Source: an uncultured Spartobacteria bacterium (GTDB lineage Bacteria; Verrucomicrobiota; Verrucomicrobiia; Chthoniobacterales; Chthoniobacteraceae). Taken from it: 49,397 nt of DNA. The notes beneath the pieces are model-generated. The model saw only the letters and a program-made list of their open reading frames with translations. It ran no database searches and was not told the DNA's origin. Below, piece after piece: positions 1 to 8,970 of this stretch (the first letter of the stretch is position 1; every line of letters begins with the position of its first letter). The translations under genes and the position numbers were made by a program. Location of the stretch: the NCBI GenBank assembly GCA_903882875.1, contig CAIRYQ010000083.1, positions 1 to 49,397 of the forward strand, in the 5' to 3' direction.

Positions 1-58
1 CAAGCCGTTCACCGCTAATTTTTCCTGCATCCGCGACTCCACACACCTCCGCATTCCC

Positions 59-1279
59 ATGAAAACCACCCTCCGCCGCCGCCTCTTCATCACTTTCGCC
101 GCGCTGTCCGCTTCGGCGCTGCTCGGCCCGAATCTTTTCGCCGAGAACATTCAGCCTGCGAAGCTCGCGCCGGTGCTTCAGCCTTTTGTGGACCAGCACA
201 TTCTCGCGGGCTCGGTGGTGCTCGTAGCGGACAAGGACAAGGTGCTCGACGTGGAAGCAGTCGGCTGGGCGGACATCGCGGCGAAGAAGCCCATGAAGAC
301 GGACTCCATGTTCTGGATCGCCTCGCAGTCCAAGCCCATCACGGCGACGGCGCTCATGATCCTCGTGGACGAGGGCAAGGTGAATGTGGACGACCCGGTG
401 GAAAAGTATCTCCCGGAATTCAAGGGCCAGCAGGTGAACGCCGCCGCGGAAGGCGCGAAGCCGGGCTTCACGGGCAAACCGCGCCATCCCATCCTCGTGC
501 GCGAGGTGCTCAGCCACACGAGCGGGTTGCCTTTTAAGAGCGCGATCGAGGAGCCGACGCTTGACATCCTGTCCCTCGAAACGCGCGTGAAGAGCTACGC
601 CAAGGAACCGCTGCTGTTCGAGCCGGGCACAAAGTCGAAGTATGCAAACGCAGGCATCAACACCGCCGGGCGCATCGTGGAGGTCGTGAGCGGGATGAAG
701 TTCGAGACCTTTCTCGACGAGCGAATCTTCAAGCCCCTCGGCATGACGGACACGACGTTCTACCCCGGCAAGGCGCAGATCGAGCGCCTCGCCAAATCCT
801 ACAGGCCGAACGCCGCCAAGGACGGGCTGGAGGAAACGGAGATCGGCCAGCTCAAGTATCCGCTCGACGATCCCGAGCGCCGCCCGATGCCCGCGGGCGG
901 CCTCTTTTCCACCGCGAAGGATCTCTCCATCTTCTACCGCATGATGGCGAATGGCGGCATCTTCAACGGCAAACGCATCCTGTCCGAGAAGTCGGTGAAG
1001 ACCATGACGAGCGACCAGTCCGGCGAGGCGAATTCGCACTACGGCTTCGGCTTCGGCACGGACGGGAAATCCTTCACGCATGGTGGCGCCTACGGGACAA
1101 ACTCCCGCTACGACATGGAGCAGAAGCTCGTCACCATCTACCTCGTGCAGCACGCAGGCTGGATCGGCAACGGCAAGGACATCCTGCACCAGTTCCAGGT
1201 GGCGGCGACGGCGGCCTACGGATCAAAGGCCGCATCCTCGGCAAAGCCGGACGCCGCGCCCATCACCGTGGGCAAATAG
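59..1279 (+). CDS. Secreted serine hydrolase, beta-lactamase/class C penicillin-binding fold
   Basis: A 406-residue protein with an N-terminal signal peptide (basic RRR, then a hydrophobic stretch, likely cut near residue 28 after LFA). The three active-site motifs of the beta-lactamase (Pfam Beta-lactamase, PF00144) family are visible: SxxK at S89-K92, YxN at Y195-N197, and an HGG triad at residues 341-343 replacing KTG, as is common in esterase and D-aminopeptidase members. The family includes esterases, peptidases and true lactamases, so the substrate cannot be told from sequence. PVC genomes typically carry many paralogues, so a role in cell wall or ester hydrolysis is more likely than antibiotic resistance. 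The ATG has no Shine-Dalgarno; the leader is C-rich. Only 58 bases precede the gene in this window, so its operon context is unknown. Confidence 0.93.
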   Translation: MKTTLRRRLFITFAALSASALLGPNLFAENIQPAKLAPVLQPFVDQHILAGSVVLVADKDKVLDVEAVGWADIAAKKPMKTDSMFWIASQSKPITATALMILVDEGKVNVDDPVEKYLPEFKGQQVNAAAEGAKPGFTGKPRHPILVREVLSHTSGLPFKSAIEEPTLDILSLETRVKSYAKEPLLFEPGTKSKYANAGINTAGRIVEVVSGMKFETFLDERIFKPLGMTDTTFYPGKAQIERLAKSYRPNAAKDGLEETEIGQLKYPLDDPERRPMPAGGLFSTAKDLSIFYRMMANGGIFNGKRILSEKSVKTMTSDQSGEANSHYGFGFGTDGKSFTHGGAYGTNSRYDMEQKLVTIYLVQHAGWIGNGKDILHQFQVAATAAYGSKAASSAKPDAAPITVGK

Positions 1280-1464
1280 GGCGTGCCCGAGACGAAGGCC
1301 AAGCCGAGAGTCAGCCCCACCCCGCGAGAACGGGTCGTTCGGCTCGATGACAATAGAATCTATTCTGCGAGAAACGGCCCATTGCCCTTCGGAAGCCAAA
1401 CCTCAGTGGAACTTGGTTGCGTATTTTTGTTCCGTTCACCCCGAAACCCACATGAGCAGAGAAG

Positions 1465-1537
<73 letters not shown>

Positions 1538-1589
1538 ATCTCGCTTGCAATCAGGATCTTGAGAGGATCCCGGACTGTCGCATTTGACA

Positions 1590-1614
1590 ATCTGATACTG
1601 CGATCTGATACTGC
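1590..1614. repeat. Short tandem repeat, 12-bp unit twice
   Basis: The unit ATCTGATACTGC occurs at 1590-1601 and again at 1603-1614, separated by one G, giving a 13-base period. It sits between the tRNA-Phe gene and its predicted promoter, so it would be transcribed in the tRNA precursor leader. No function is evident. Confidence 0.7.
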
Positions 1615-1627
1615 TTGCACAGAACGA

Positions 1628-1656
1628 CCCATAATCTCCTCCCATGAGCCTGTCAA
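1628..1656 (-). promoter_or_regulatory. Predicted promoter of tRNA-Phe
   Basis: Reading the minus strand, a perfect TTGACA (1656-1651) is followed after 17 bases by TATGGG (1633-1628). This would start transcription near 1621, about 80 bases ahead of the mature tRNA-Phe. It overlaps the start of the antisense integrase fragment. Confidence 0.45.
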
Positions 1657-1862
1657 GCCAGTGGAAAAAATCTTCAGTCGCGAATGTCGTGCGTTATCAG
1701 CCATCAGGCGTTTGTTTCGCAAGGGGGCGCATCGGCGGCAAGTTAATTCGTCAGAGCCTCCGCACCGCCATTCTGGAGGCCACCAAAGCCCGTCTGGCCG
1801 AGCTCAGAGACTGTGAAAAAAGCCAACGGGCGAGCGTGCGGAGCATGATTTTGGATGCTTGA
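1644..1862 (+). pseudogene. N-terminal fragment of a tyrosine recombinase (integrase)
   Basis: An open frame of 72 codons begins with a sequence much like the N-terminal arm of verrucomicrobial phage-type integrases: W-K-K near residue 7, VANVVRYQPSG at about 13-23, FARGR, GKLIRQSLRT at about 32-41, then a helix rich in K/A/R/L. In full-length relatives this arm precedes the SAM-like core-binding domain and the R-H-R-Y catalytic domain. Here the frame ends after about 62 recognisable residues, and no catalytic domain follows in any frame I examined. It is therefore a truncated gene. It lies beside tRNA-Phe and about 50 bases from a rolling-circle Rep fragment, which points to a decayed integrated element. 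The assignment rests on remembered family motifs and should be confirmed by search. Confidence 0.6.
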
Positions 1863-1917
1863 GCAAAAATGAGGGCCTGGCTCGAAGAAGGTTTTGTTTC
1901 GTAGAGTTGAATTCGGG

Positions 1918-2282
1918 AAGCCCCCAAAGAAAAAAAGATGAAAGTGCGGTGCCCCCCGCTTCTGAAATTCTAGCTTCCAAATGAAGCCCGCATCGGGGAA
2001 GCGACGCTCCATGCGCAGTGAGAAATCGTCCAGATCCGCCTTGTAAACCGTGGAATCGGGATCGGATTTCTTCAGGTAAGTCAGGTGGATGAACAGCGGC
2101 AATTGCGTGCAATCGGTTGCTGCAATCGTCCTGCGGAGCCGCCTCCGGGACGCGGCTCTGAATTCCGAAACCCGCCCACGGCGCGGCGGAGCGACCTCGC
2201 GAGATTTCGGAGCACCAAAAGGCCGAGGCACGCAGACGAGGGCGAGACCGTCGTTCTTGTGGATCTCGACGAAGGGGGATTG
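1918..2282 (-). pseudogene. Fragment of a rolling-circle replication initiator (HUH Rep, G2P/ORF2-like)
   Basis: Within a minus-strand frame spanning 2384-1743, residues from about 35 to 155 look like a rolling-circle Rep protein: RGRVSEF and ASRRR at about 70-82, then FIHLTY (the FxTLTY-like motif 1) at about 98-103, a helix with DLDDFSLRMERRFP at about 117-130, FIWKLEFQKRGAPHFHL at about 134-150, and FFFGG. HFH at residues 147-149 is the HUH metal-binding motif. After this the similarity stops and the downstream catalytic Tyr motif is not recognisable, so the gene is broken. Such proteins (REP_ORF2-G2P type) occur in filamentous ssDNA phages and small rolling-circle plasmids. Assignment is from motif memory. 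Confidence 0.6.
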
Positions 2283-2511
2283 CGCGGAAATACGACTCTT
2301 TGACAAGCCCGGCGCGGCAGCTCCACGGCAATTCGGTCGCCTTCCACGAGAAGCGGCCCCTTGCACCTCGCGATCCAAACGCACGGAGTTTTTCCGCGGC
2401 AGGCGTGACTGTGGGACTCCCGCTCACAGCCAAACACGCCCGATTCCTCCCATCGAAGTGTGACAGTCTCCGTGTGACATTCGCGCCGGGTTTCCCTCTG
2501 TTTTCAGAAGG

Positions 2512-2583
2512 TGGGTCGGGCGAGACTCGAACTCGCAACCAACGCCTTAAAAGGGCGCTGCTCTACCATTGAGCTACCGACCC
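2512..2583 (-). tRNA. tRNA-Lys (UUU)
   Basis: A 72-nt cloverleaf on the minus strand: acceptor GGGTCGG/CCGACCC with discriminator A, D-arm GCTC/GAGC, anticodon arm GCGCC/GGCGT (closing C-G first) around CTTTTAA (anticodon TTT), and T-arm GCGAG/CTCGC with TTCGAGT loop. CCA is not encoded (the genome reads CCT after the discriminator). Its 3' end faces the decayed mobile island. Confidence 0.97.
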
Positions 2584-2623
2584 GGTCGCCGAAAGGAGGC
2601 GTGCAACTAAGGCACGCTGCCGC

Positions 2624-2652
2624 GTGACGCAAGCGCGAAAAGCCTCTAGCTT
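2624..2652 (+). promoter_or_regulatory. Predicted short-leader promoter of the TPR gene
   Basis: GTGACG at 2624-2629, 17 bases, then TAGCTT at 2647-2652, leaving 11 bases to the ATG at 2664. The same layout recurs before gcvP, the DUF922 gene, leuB and carH in this window. Confidence 0.4.
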
Positions 2653-2663
2653 GCGCGCTCCCG

Positions 2664-3809
2664 ATGGCATTCCCGAAACTTTCAAAATCTGCGCGCTGGA
2701 AAATCACGATCATCGCGCTGCTTGCAGCGATCGTCTCCGGCGTCATGTGGAAATGGCCGGAGATCGAGATGTGGCTTTTTCCGCCGCCGCCGGTGATCAC
2801 CACTCCGCAGCTCGCGTGTGCGGAAGTGCAGGGCCGCTCACTTTATTTCAACGGCATCGCGCTGCCGTGGCTGGAAAAATTCCGGCCCGATCTGCTGACG
2901 CCGGAGGATCACGATCCTGCGAGTTCGCGACGGCGCGCATTCGTGCAGGCTCCGCAGAATCCGAAGCTCTTCCGGCAGCTCGATAGGCAGTTCCGCTTCG
3001 ACACGCTGGTGCTCGTGGGCGACCCGAGCAACTATCAGCGGCTGCTCGATCATCTGCTCGAACCGGAGCAGGACAAGCGCGACTTCCGCCTCGTGTATCT
3101 CGATCACTGGGCTTATGTTTTCAAACGTGACGCGACTCGCGTGTGGCAGCCCGCCGACTCGGAAGCGGTGCGCCGGCGCCTCGGAAAAGTCCGCGCGCGC
3201 GATCAGGCCGCGTTTCTCGCAATGGCCGCAGGGAAAATGCTCGCCATCCGGCTGCCGGACGCGGCGAAGCGATGGCTCGACGAGGCGCAGTCGCTCGACG
3301 GCCGTTCGCCCGACGTGCTCGGCGGACTCGCGGGGTACAAGATTTCCATCGGCAGGTGGATCGAGGCGGAGGCGCTGGCGGACAAGGCGCTGGGAAAAAA
3401 TCCAGAGTCCATCCCCGCGCTCGCGGCAAAGATCACGGCGATGCGCGCGACAAAACACCACAAGGACGCGTACCTCTTTTCCAAACGCCTGAACGAGCTG
3501 CTGCCCGAGGAGCCGGTGCGGCTCTGGCAGCACGCGCAGCTCGCCCACGAGGCGCGCGAAAATGCCGCCGAGATCGCGGCGCTCACGCGGCTCGTCGCCC
3601 TCGCACGTGAGGACGGCCGGCCTTCGGCGGAATACGAGTTCCGCCTCGGCGAAGCGCATGCATTCGAGGCGATCAACAACGCCGAGCACGCGCGCCTGGC
3701 ACTCGATCACCTGCGTCTCGCGATCTCCGATCCGATGCTGTCCGCCGAGCAGCGGAAGTTCGCCGAAGAGCGAATCGCGATCATCCGCGAGCGCACGGGG
3801 CTGAAGTGA
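2664..3809 (+). CDS. Membrane-anchored tetratricopeptide-repeat protein, function unknown
   Basis: A 381-residue protein with one N-terminal membrane segment (residues about 13-30) followed by a large soluble part, probably periplasmic. Residues from about 175 to the end are Ala/Leu/Arg-rich paired helices with TPR-like spacing (for example the stretches around 190-215, 225-255 and 265-320). The region at about 40-160 has no recognised domain. TPR proteins act as scaffolds, so no enzymatic role is proposed. It ends 59 bases before a PstS-like binding protein on the same strand, so the two may be cotranscribed. The ATG has no Shine-Dalgarno but lies 11 bases from a TAGCTT -10-like box, suggesting a very short leader. 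Confidence 0.8.
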   Translation: MAFPKLSKSARWKITIIALLAAIVSGVMWKWPEIEMWLFPPPPVITTPQLACAEVQGRSLYFNGIALPWLEKFRPDLLTPEDHDPASSRRRAFVQAPQNPKLFRQLDRQFRFDTLVLVGDPSNYQRLLDHLLEPEQDKRDFRLVYLDHWAYVFKRDATRVWQPADSEAVRRRLGKVRARDQAAFLAMAAGKMLAIRLPDAAKRWLDEAQSLDGRSPDVLGGLAGYKISIGRWIEAEALADKALGKNPESIPALAAKITAMRATKHHKDAYLFSKRLNELLPEEPVRLWQHAQLAHEARENAAEIAALTRLVALAREDGRPSAEYEFRLGEAHAFEAINNAEHARLALDHLRLAISDPMLSAEQRKFAEERIAIIRERTGLK

Positions 3810-3868
3810 TGCCCGCGCGGTTTGCAAATTGCGCGCGGTGATCCGAGGATGCGTCGCTCTTTACCGCC

Positions 3869-4723
3869 GTGATTTTTTCCAGACCCGCCATCGCCGCCCT
3901 GTGTGCCACGCTCGCCGCCGCATTCCCGCTGCGCGCCGAAGAGCTGATTGCGATCCGCGGCGCGCAGGTCGCCGCGGAGCCCGTGACCGCCGCCGCGGCG
4001 GAGATCAAAAAGGAAACCGGGCTGGAATTCCAAATCGTCACAGAGGGTGGGAGCGCGGCTGCCGTCTTCGGGATCGCGGAGGATGTCGCGGATGTCGCGC
4101 TGCTCAGCAGAAAAATGACGCCGCAGGAACAGGCCGCCTGGCCGGACAAGGCGTTTCACGAGGTGCAGTTTGGGAAGCAGGCGCTCCTCATCGTCGTCCC
4201 CTCGCAAGTGTGGGACGGCGGCGTCCACACGATCACAAAGGATCAGCTCCGCGCCATCTACGAAGGCCGGCTGACAAATTGGAAGACGCTCGGCGGCCCC
4301 GATCGGAAGATCGTTTTTTACAACCGCGACGTGCGGACCAGCGCGTGGGAGATGCTGATGTTTTTTCTCTACGAGGACATCCGCAAGGCTCCGCCGAGCC
4401 AGGCCGAGGTGCTCGTCGAGCCGAGCGACGTGACGACTGCCGTGGAGTTTAACGGTGGCTCGATCAGCGTACTCGAATACGCTGCGCCAAAACCCGCCGC
4501 CCTCCACGCGCTCGGCATCCGGCTGCAAGACGGAATCGCCGAGCCGATCGCGAAAGACGTCGCCACAGGCCGCTACGAACTTTCGCGCGATCTCATCATC
4601 GCCACGGCGCGCAAGCCGGCGGGAAAAGTGCGGCGTTTTGTGGATTTCATGCTCGGGCCGGCCGGCCAGGCATACCTGAACAAGACAGGCCACCTCTCGA
4701 ACGCAGATCTCGACGCGAAGTGA
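3869..4723 (+). CDS. Periplasmic phosphate-type substrate-binding protein (PstS-like)
   Basis: A 284-residue secreted protein starting at GTG, with signal peptide cleavage likely after LRA (residue 23). The fold is that of PstS-type binding proteins (PBP_like family): a glycine/serine stretch at about 59-63, DVADVALLSRKM at about 72-83 (the lobe-1 segment that normally reports presence or absence of ligand-like signals), LTNWKTLGG at about 135-143, then NRDVRTSAWEMLMFFLY with the Arg/Ser characteristic of anion-binding members. No pstC, pstA or pstB permease genes are nearby, so this may be a stand-alone oxyanion sensor or scavenging protein rather than part of a complete Pst transporter. It follows the TPR gene by 59 bases. 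Confidence 0.8.
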   Translation: MIFSRPAIAALCATLAAAFPLRAEELIAIRGAQVAAEPVTAAAAEIKKETGLEFQIVTEGGSAAAVFGIAEDVADVALLSRKMTPQEQAAWPDKAFHEVQFGKQALLIVVPSQVWDGGVHTITKDQLRAIYEGRLTNWKTLGGPDRKIVFYNRDVRTSAWEMLMFFLYEDIRKAPPSQAEVLVEPSDVTTAVEFNGGSISVLEYAAPKPAALHALGIRLQDGIAEPIAKDVATGRYELSRDLIIATARKPAGKVRRFVDFMLGPAGQAYLNKTGHLSNADLDAK

Positions 4724-4827
4724 GTGTGCTTCCCCATCGGGTGCTGCCGCTCGTGAATCATTCGCCGAAGAGGATTGCCGGCTGTCAACCGATCGGACAG
4801 GCCCGGAGGCTGCCCCGCAAATTCCTT

Positions 4828-4855
4828 TTGCACACGCAGACCGGGCGACTAGCCT
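4828..4855 (+). promoter_or_regulatory. Predicted short-leader promoter of gcvP
   Basis: TTGCAC at 4828-4833, 16-base spacer, TAGCCT at 4850-4855, then only 9 bases to the ATG at 4865. With a normal 6-8 base distance from the -10 box to the start site, the mRNA would begin within a few bases of the start codon. Confidence 0.5.
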
Positions 4856-4864
4856 CCGCGCGCC

Positions 4865-7765
4865 ATGCACCAGTCCGCGAGCCAAAAGGCCGCACAATCA
4901 TCGTCCCCGCTCACCCGTTGTGACTCCTTTCCGCCACGCCACCTCGGCTCAGGCGACGATGCGATCGCGGAAATGCTCGCGGCCCTCGGCCTGCAGAATA
5001 TTGACGAACTGATCGCGCTCACCGTCCCCGCGACGATCCGCAACTCCTCACCGCTGAATCTTCCCGAGCCGCTCGGCGAGAGTGCGGCGATCGAGGAACT
5101 GCGCGCCATCGCGTCGAAGAACCAGGTCTTCAAAAGCCACATCGGCCAGGGCTACCACGGCTGCATCGTGCCGCCCGTGATCCAGCGGAACATCCTCGAA
5201 AATCCCGGCTGGTACACAGCCTACACGCCGTACCAGGCGGAGATTTCGCAGGGTCGGCTCGAGGCGCTGCTGAATTTCCAGACGATGATCGCCGACCTCA
5301 CTGGCCTGCCCGTCTCAAACGGCTCGCTGCTCGATGAGGCAACCGCCGCCGCCGAGGCGATGCACATGGCGCTCGCCTTGAAAAAGGACGGCCTCGGAAA
5401 ATCCGTCTTCATCTCGCATCGCTGCCATCCGCAGACGATCGCCGTGGTGCAGACGCGTGCCGAGCCGCTCGGCGTGAAGGTGAATGTCGGCGACGAGCGC
5501 ACGTTCATCCCGAACGAGCACTACGCCGCGGTGATCGTACAGTATCCCGACACGCTCGGCGGCATCCACGACTACTCCGCACTTTTTGAAAAGGCGCACG
5601 CGGCGCAGGCGCTGTGCATCTGCGCCGCGGATCCGCTCGCGCTCGTGCTACTGCGCCCGCCCGCCGAGTTTGGCGCGGACATTGTCGTCGGCAGTACGCA
5701 GCGGTTCGGCGTGCCGATGGGTTTCGGCGGGCCTCATGCGGGCTACCTCGCGACGAAGGATGAATTCAAGCGCGTGATGCCGGGCCGTCTCGTCGGAGTG
5801 TCGAAAGACTCGCACGGCAACCCCGCGTTTCGCCTCTCGCTCCAGACGCGTGAGCAGCACATCCGCCGGGACAAGGCCACGTCAAACATCTGCACCGCGC
5901 AGGTGCTCCTTGCAGTGATGGCCTCGATGTACGCGGTCTATCACGGCCCGGACGGGCTGAGGAAAATCGCGGGCCGCGTGCATCTCGCCGCACGCACGCT
6001 CGCCGCGGGGATCGCGGCGCTCGGACGCAAGTTCACGATCGGGGGCGATCCGTTTTTCGACACCGTCCACGTCACCGTCCCCGAGTCGGATCACGCGGCG
6101 ATCCTCGCGACGGCGCGCGTGATGAAGATCAACCTCCGCGCGATCGGCACGACTGCATTTTGCATCACGCTCGACGAGACGACCACCGCCGAAGACATCG
6201 AGAACCTCGTGACTGTCTTCAATCTCGCCCGCGCGCATGCGCTGGAGGTGGATCTGCTCGCGCTTGAGGCCACTGAAAACATCCCCGGCGCACACCGACG
6301 CACCGGCGCGCTTCTCGCGCATCCCGTCTTCAATTCACACCACACCGAGCACGAGATGCTGCGCTACGTGCGCCGACTAGAGTCCCGCGACCTTTCGCTC
6401 ACGCACTCGATGATTTCGCTCGGCTCCTGCACGATGAAGCTGAATGCGACGAGCGAGATGTTCCCCGTGACGTGGCCGGAGTTCGGCGCACTGCACCCGT
6501 ACGCGCCCGCCGAGCAGACCGCGGGCTACCGCGAGATGTGCGCGCAGCTCTCCGCGTGGCTCGCGGAAATCACCGGGCTGCCGGGCGTCTCGCTCGAACC
6601 GAACGCCGGCTCGCAAGGCGAATACGCGGGCCTCCTTTGCATCCGCAAATACCACGAGTCGCGCCGCCAGCCGCACCGCGACATCTGCCTCATCCCCACG
6701 AGCGCGCATGGCACGAACCCCGCGAGCGCAGTCATGGCCGGAATGAAAGTCGTCCCGGTGAAATGCGACACGCTCGGCAATGTGGACATCACCGACCTGC
6801 GCGACAAGGCGCTGCTCCACGCGGAAAATCTCGCAGCGTGCATGATCACGTATCCGAGCACGCACGGGGTCTTCGAGGAGACGGTGACTGAAATCTGCCA
6901 CGTCATCCACAGCCGCGGCGGGCTGGTTTACATGGATGGCGCGAACATGAACGCACAGGTCGGACTCACGAGCCCCGGCCGCATCGGCGCGGACGTGTGC
7001 CATTTGAATCTGCACAAAACATTTTGCATCCCGCACGGCGGAGGCGGCCCCGGCATGGGCCCGATCTGCGTCTCGGAAAAGCTCGCGCCATTTCTCCCGC
7101 TCGCCGAGCGCGTCGGGCCTGGAAAAAACACCGGCGCGATTTCCGCCGCGGCATTCAGCAGCGCGAGCATCCTGCCAATCCCGTGGATGTACATCCGCAT
7201 GATGGGCGCGCAGGGCCTCACCGACGCGACGAAGCTCGCGATCCTGAACGCAAACTACATCGCGCACCGCTTGGAAAAACATTTCCCCGTCCTCTACCGC
7301 GGCACGCACGGCACGGTCGCGCACGAGTGCATCGTGGATCTGCGCGGCTTCAAGCTCACGACCGCCGAGGACGTGGCAAAGCGGCTCATGGATTTCGGAT
7401 TCCACGCGCCGACGCTGAGCTGGCCCGTCGCCGGGACACTCATGATCGAGCCGACCGAGAGCGAGCCGAAGGCCGAGCTGGATCGCTTCTGCGACGCGAT
7501 GCTCGCCATCCACGCGGAGATGACCGCCGTCGAATCCGGCGCAATAAGCGCGACCGACAACCCGCTGAAAAACGCGCCGCACACCGCGCACGCCGTGACT
7601 GCGGACGAGTGGACGCACGCCTACACGCGCGAGCAGGCCGCATGGCCCGCACCGTGGCTGCGGGAGTTCAAGTTCTGGCCGCGCGTCGGCCGCGTGGACA
7701 GCGTCTTCGGCGACCGCCACCTCGTCTGCACCTGCCCGAGCGTGGAGGATCTCGCCGCAAAGTAG
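4865..7765 (+). CDS. gcvP: Glycine dehydrogenase (aminomethyl-transferring), P protein
   Basis: Full-length 966-residue single-chain P protein of the glycine cleavage system. It is a PLP enzyme that decarboxylates glycine and passes the aminomethyl group to lipoylated GcvH. The N-terminal half carries the typical HLGSGDDAI start and IGQGYHG/PPVIQRN segments; the C-terminal half has the [18 protein letters not shown] motif with the PLP lysine at K718. Length matches the usual ~950-970. No gcvT or gcvH is adjacent, so the complex is assembled from scattered genes. A lipoate ligase/octanoyltransferase family protein lies about 11.5 kb downstream and could supply the GcvH lipoyl group, but the link is only functional. 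A promoter-like TTGCAC-16-TAGCCT ends 9 bases before the ATG. Confidence 0.98.
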   Translation: MHQSASQKAAQSSSPLTRCDSFPPRHLGSGDDAIAEMLAALGLQNIDELIALTVPATIRNSSPLNLPEPLGESAAIEELRAIASKNQVFKSHIGQGYHGCIVPPVIQRNILENPGWYTAYTPYQAEISQGRLEALLNFQTMIADLTGLPVSNGSLLDEATAAAEAMHMALALKKDGLGKSVFISHRCHPQTIAVVQTRAEPLGVKVNVGDERTFIPNEHYAAVIVQYPDTLGGIHDYSALFEKAHAAQALCICAADPLALVLLRPPAEFGADIVVGSTQRFGVPMGFGGPHAGYLATKDEFKRVMPGRLVGVSKDSHGNPAFRLSLQTREQHIRRDKATSNICTAQVLLAVMASMYAVYHGPDGLRKIAGRVHLAARTLAAGIAALGRKFTIGGDPFFDTVHVTVPESDHAAILATARVMKINLRAIGTTAFCITLDETTTAEDIENLVTVFNLARAHALEVDLLALEATENIPGAHRRTGALLAHPVFNSHHTEHEMLRYVRRLESRDLSLTHSMISLGSCTMKLNATSEMFPVTWPEFGALHPYAPAEQTAGYREMCAQLSAWLAEITGLPGVSLEPNAGSQGEYAGLLCIRKYHESRRQPHRDICLIPTSAHGTNPASAVMAGMKVVPVKCDTLGNVDITDLRDKALLHAENLAACMITYPSTHGVFEETVTEICHVIHSRGGLVYMDGANMNAQVGLTSPGRIGADVCHLNLHKTFCIPHGGGGPGMGPICVSEKLAPFLPLAERVGPGKNTGAISAAAFSSASILPIPWMYIRMMGAQGLTDATKLAILNANYIAHRLEKHFPVLYRGTHGTVAHECIVDLRGFKLTTAEDVAKRLMDFGFHAPTLSWPVAGTLMIEPTESEPKAELDRFCDAMLAIHAEMTAVESGAISATDNPLKNAPHTAHAVTADEWTHAYTREQAAWPAPWLREFKFWPRVGRVDSVFGDRHLVCTCPSVEDLAAK

Positions 7766-7858
7766 GGCGGGATTTGCAAGCTCACGCGGCGGGATGGTGC
7801 GGAGATTAAGGCCGATCGCCTTTCGCAAAGCGACCCGCCGCCACGCGTCCTCTTCGGC

Positions 7859-8815
7859 CTACTTCTTTTCCACGATCCAGATATTCCGGAATACGACCGG
7901 GTTGCCGTGATTCTGGAGTTGGATCGGGCCGGGGCCGGGGCCGTCCTTGCGACCGGAGGCGGTCGTGGAACTGTCCACCTCCGCGTGGTCGTGAACGAGC
8001 ACGCCATTGTGTTTCACCGTGACGTTCGCGTTCTTGAGCTTCTTGCCGTCGGCGTCCCATCTCGCGGCCACGAAATCAACATCGTACGTCTGCCAGCTCA
8101 ACGGCGGATAGCACATGTTCACGAGCGGCTTGTGCTTTGTGTAGATGCCGCCGCACTCGTTGTTCTCGCCCTTGAGCCCGAAGGAATCCAGCACCTGCAC
8201 CTCGTAGCGATCCTGCAAATAGACGCCGCTGTTCCCGCGCCCCTGCCCGCGCGCATTCGGCATGAAGGGCAGGCGAAATTCGACGTGCAGCGTGAAGTCG
8301 CCGAACTCCTGCTTGCTCAGTACGCCGCACTGGAGATTGCCGTCCTTGTCGAGCTTGCCGTTCTTCCACGCGTCGGCGCTCGTGCCGTCGAAAAGCACGG
8401 TCGCACCGGTCGGCGGCTTCGCACCGAGCGTCGGCGACTTGCGCTCGACGCGTTTCAGCGTGCGCTTCTGGCCGTCAGTGCCCGTGCCCTTCAGTTCTCC
8501 GTTCGCAACCGTCGCCTCCCACACCGCGTTTTTGAAATGCACCGCACCGTCTTCGAGAGCACCTTCGATTTCCTGGTTCTTCTTCGCGTCGGGCGTGTCG
8601 CCCGGCAGCCCGCTGTCCCAGCCCACGAGCCGGAATTTTCCGCCGCCCAGCGCGATCACCTGCGCGCCGCAATTTTCCCCGCTGTATTCACCTTGCAGCA
8701 GAAAGTCCGCACCAGCGGCGGCAGGATCGGTGAAGACGTTTTCTTTTTCTGCGGCGAAAGAGACCGCTGCGAATGCACATGTTGCGAGGGAGACGGCGAG
8801 GAGTCGGGGTTTCAT
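7859..8815 (-). CDS. Secreted DUF1080 (3-keto-disaccharide hydrolase family) protein
   Basis: I place the start at the ATG at 8815 (318 residues) because it opens a clean signal peptide (MKPRLL, hydrophobic core, cleavage near AFA/SFA at about 21); the frame extends further upstream without a plausible leader. The C-terminal ~190 residues match the DUF1080/3-keto-disaccharide hydrolase concanavalin-like fold: ATVLFDGTSADAWK, then GDFTLHVEFRLPF, GNSGVYLQDRYEVQVLDSFG and the terminal IQLQNHGNPVVFRNIWI. The N-terminal ~100 residues are an extra module of unknown role. The family is strongly expanded in Planctomycetota and Verrucomicrobiota and is tied to extracellular sugar breakdown. It is transcribed divergently from the cytochrome/DUF1549 gene, 155 bases away. 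Confidence 0.92.
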   Translation of the reverse strand: MKPRLLAVSLATCAFAAVSFAAEKENVFTDPAAAGADFLLQGEYSGENCGAQVIALGGGKFRLVGWDSGLPGDTPDAKKNQEIEGALEDGAVHFKNAVWEATVANGELKGTGTDGQKRTLKRVERKSPTLGAKPPTGATVLFDGTSADAWKNGKLDKDGNLQCGVLSKQEFGDFTLHVEFRLPFMPNARGQGRGNSGVYLQDRYEVQVLDSFGLKGENNECGGIYTKHKPLVNMCYPPLSWQTYDVDFVAARWDADGKKLKNANVTVKHNGVLVHDHAEVDSSTTASGRKDGPGPGPIQLQNHGNPVVFRNIWIVEKK

Positions 8816-8914
8816 CGCGCGCAGTGTTTCCCGTGACGCGAGCCAGTCAAACACGAACGCACGACCGTTGTGCGGAAGCCTGAGGATCCACGCGCGACGA
8901 CCACGTGAATTTCC

Positions 8915-8930
8915 CGTGTCCAAAGACACG
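8915..8930. promoter_or_regulatory. Hairpin in the divergent DUF1080 / DUF1549 intergenic region
   Basis: CGTGTC (8915-8920), loop CAAA, GACACG (8925-8930): a perfect 6-bp palindrome midway between two divergent starts, with CACGTG a few bases upstream. It could be an operator shared by both genes; no T-run follows, so it is not a terminator. Confidence 0.3.
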
Positions 8931-8970
8931 CCGCACCCGCTGTTAATCTGCAACCCGCCGCACCCGCTCC

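Larger units (their letters stand above)
1538..2511. mobile_element. Decayed integrated element between tRNA-Phe and tRNA-Lys
   Basis: The 974-base interval between two tRNA genes holds no intact gene but two recognisable wrecks: an integrase N-terminus on the plus strand and a rolling-circle replication protein fragment on the minus strand. Base composition in the first part (about 1560-1680) is clearly lower in GC than the flanks. I found no duplicated 3' end of either tRNA inside the interval, so the attachment boundaries cannot be drawn. tRNA-Lys has its 3' end facing the island, the usual side for integration. Confidence 0.5.

Noticed and set aside
1538-2511. Duplicated tRNA 3' end marking attachment sites of the element
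   Set aside because: I looked for copies of the tRNA-Phe and tRNA-Lys 3' ends inside the interval and saw none, so no att sites are claimed.
1804-2538. 244-codon minus-strand frame overlapping the Rep fragment
   Set aside because: Its frame gives no HFH or other Rep motif; it is the shadow of the frame that does.
2599-2617. GCGTGC-loop-GCACGC hairpin before the TPR gene
   Set aside because: Six base pairs and no T-tract; common by chance at this GC content.
6377-7828. Long minus-strand open frame of 483 codons inside gcvP
   Set aside because: It is the antisense of a confident gcvP gene; its product is Arg/Asp/Ala-rich with no recognisable motif, as expected from complementary reading of GC-rich codons.
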